Below are positions 63,185 through 64,000 of a stretch of DNA of 64,000 nt, piece by piece. A program made the translations under genes and the position numbers. A model generated the notes under the pieces. That model did not search any database and was not told where the DNA came from. It was given only the letters and a program-made list of their open reading frames with translations. The stretch is from Acidobacteria bacterium AB60. Lineage in GTDB: Bacteria; Acidobacteriota; Terriglobia; Terriglobales; Acidobacteriaceae. The DNA lies in contig VANK01000007.1 of assembly GCA_008682415.1 (NCBI GenBank), positions 248,001-312,000 on the forward strand, in the 5' to 3' direction. Every line of letters starts with the position of its first letter. The first letter of the stretch is position 1.

Positions 63185-63655
63185 TCAAGATCGATTGTAA
63201 AAGCAGCCGCGGAGAATTCGAGTTTCGCGCAGCTCCCGCCTTTAGCGGGCCCCAAATTGTCATTCAAACCTTTGTTTATCAATCATCTACCACAGAAATC
63301 TCTCGCTCTCTCCACGCCCGCTCACGATCCCCGACGGAAGTTTTCCATCTCCGCGGGAGGCTTTGAAACGAACCGCCGCGTCTTGCCACTATCACCGTGG
63401 TCGGCCGTCGCCGTGAACGCGGAATTGTGCTCGTGCCGCGGCGACCTGATCCGCCGGACCCCGACGTAGTCCGGTCGGCCCAAACGCATGGCACGTCCGT
63501 GTAGTTGAAAAGGCTGGCCTCACCGGTCTATTGTTGTCATATTGCGGGATTTTGGCGGTTCCGGGGTTTCCGGTCCGTCCCCGTCGTATTGTTTCTGTAT
63601 TCACCTTGAATTAGCGCAGCATCCAACCTGAGTAGCAATATTGGAGATCGGCATC
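63185..63655. other. Intergenic region between nrdR and hfq
   Basis: This 470-base gap holds both divergent promoters and a leader for hfq. CCGGAC/GTCCGG (about 63453-63473) can form a hairpin about 180 bases before hfq. I find no tRNA or known riboswitch and cannot place the promoters with confidence. Confidence 0.4.
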
Positions 63656-64000
63656 ATGGAAAACAAGCCGGCACAAAATATTCAGGACACTTTCCTGAAT
63701 ACGGTTCGGAAGGACAAAACCCCCATCACCATCTATTTGGTCAGTGGTGTCAAACTGACGGGTAAAATCCGTTCCTTTGATAAGTACTCTGTCCTCCTCG
63801 AAAACAATAGCCAGGAGCAGCTGATATTCAAGCACGCGATATCGACTGTGGTCAGCAACCGAAGCGTCCTGCACGGGGAGCATCGGGCGCCTGGCATGCA
63901 CACCGGACTCGGCCCCGCTCCCGTGAGCGTTTCCTCGACGCAGCCCGCAACCGGGACCGGCGGCGACGGCGCACGCGGAGCAGTCTCGATTGGAAGCTGA
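63656..64000 (+). CDS. hfq: RNA chaperone Hfq with long C-terminal tail
   Basis: Hfq is a ring-shaped Sm-like RNA chaperone that pairs small RNAs with mRNAs. The 114-residue protein starts [20 protein letters not shown], has the Sm1 motif [21 protein letters not shown] and the Sm2 motif [10 protein letters not shown] (KHAIST), and then a 45-residue flexible tail rich in Pro, Gly, Ser and Thr, which could bind or release RNA. The ATG at 63656 is used with GGAGATCGG upstream. The stop TGA is the last codon of the window. Confidence 0.96.
   Translation: MENKPAQNIQDTFLNTVRKDKTPITIYLVSGVKLTGKIRSFDKYSVLLENNSQEQLIFKHAISTVVSNRSVLHGEHRAPGMHTGLGPAPVSVSSTQPATGTGGDGARGAVSIGS

Overview
The window is high-GC chromosomal DNA from a bacterium, most likely an acidobacterium (Terriglobia/Acidobacteriaceae-like). 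The best evidence is a PadR repressor paired with a duplicated orphan FtsX/MacB-type permease, a combination typical of Acidobacteria. Two PQQ quinoproteins with c-type cytochromes, many small secreted proteins, and intergenic repeats of the kinds scattered in acidobacterial genomes agree with this. The assignment is inference from gene content; there is no rRNA or other phylogenetic marker here. I see no phage, plasmid, transposase or CRISPR array.

Layout. 0-7 kb: a YpdA-like reductase (5' truncated), a PAS histidine kinase, an MFS transporter, an orphan MazE/AbrB-like protein and ispG, separated by repeat-filled gaps. 7-16 kb: a small membrane stress protein, an M24 peptidase, accB-accC, a vapBC module, a large PQQ dehydrogenase with two embedded haem sites, xseB and small genes. 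16-20 kb: a methyltransferase, a half-size TSUP protein, then the most striking locus: three Y-RNA-like structured RNAs, a four-cysteine small ORF, and a Ro60/Rsr (TROVE-vWA) gene. 20-31 kb: aquaporin, OpgC-like acyltransferase, M13 peptidase, a PhoB/PhoR-like pair, a lipase, and a TetR regulator divergent from an aldo/keto reductase. 30-46 kb: a secreted phosphoesterase, lipocalin-like protein, GtaA-like protein, lone PstS, the ADOP/PadR pair, an MBL hydrolase, a PQQ dehydrogenase/dihaem cytochrome operon and an AI-2E-type transporter with an extra C-terminal domain. 46-54 kb: DUF4149, DUF3052-like and TPR proteins, an AraC regulator divergent from a flavodoxin-like protein, a diguanylate cyclase and an M23 peptidase. 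54-64 kb: housekeeping genes glnS, asd-lysC-(DUF3237)-dapB, proC-NAD-IDH, nrdR and hfq.

The exciting system is at 17.7-19.9 kb. Three sequences share the 5' strand CCGGTGGCG, the internal motif TACTTC and the 3' strand TTCCCCGG. Each is closed by a perfect 7-8 bp end-to-end stem, as in Y RNAs. Two carry tRNA-mimicking modules with perfect T-arms; one of these is circularly permuted with a GCAA tetraloop capping the acceptor stem, as in bacterial YrlA RNA. They lie directly upstream of a TROVE gene that ends in a strong terminator, so this looks like a Ro60 ribonucleoprotein locus with three different Y RNAs and a small four-cysteine protein of unknown role. No RtcB or other RNA-repair gene is next to it.
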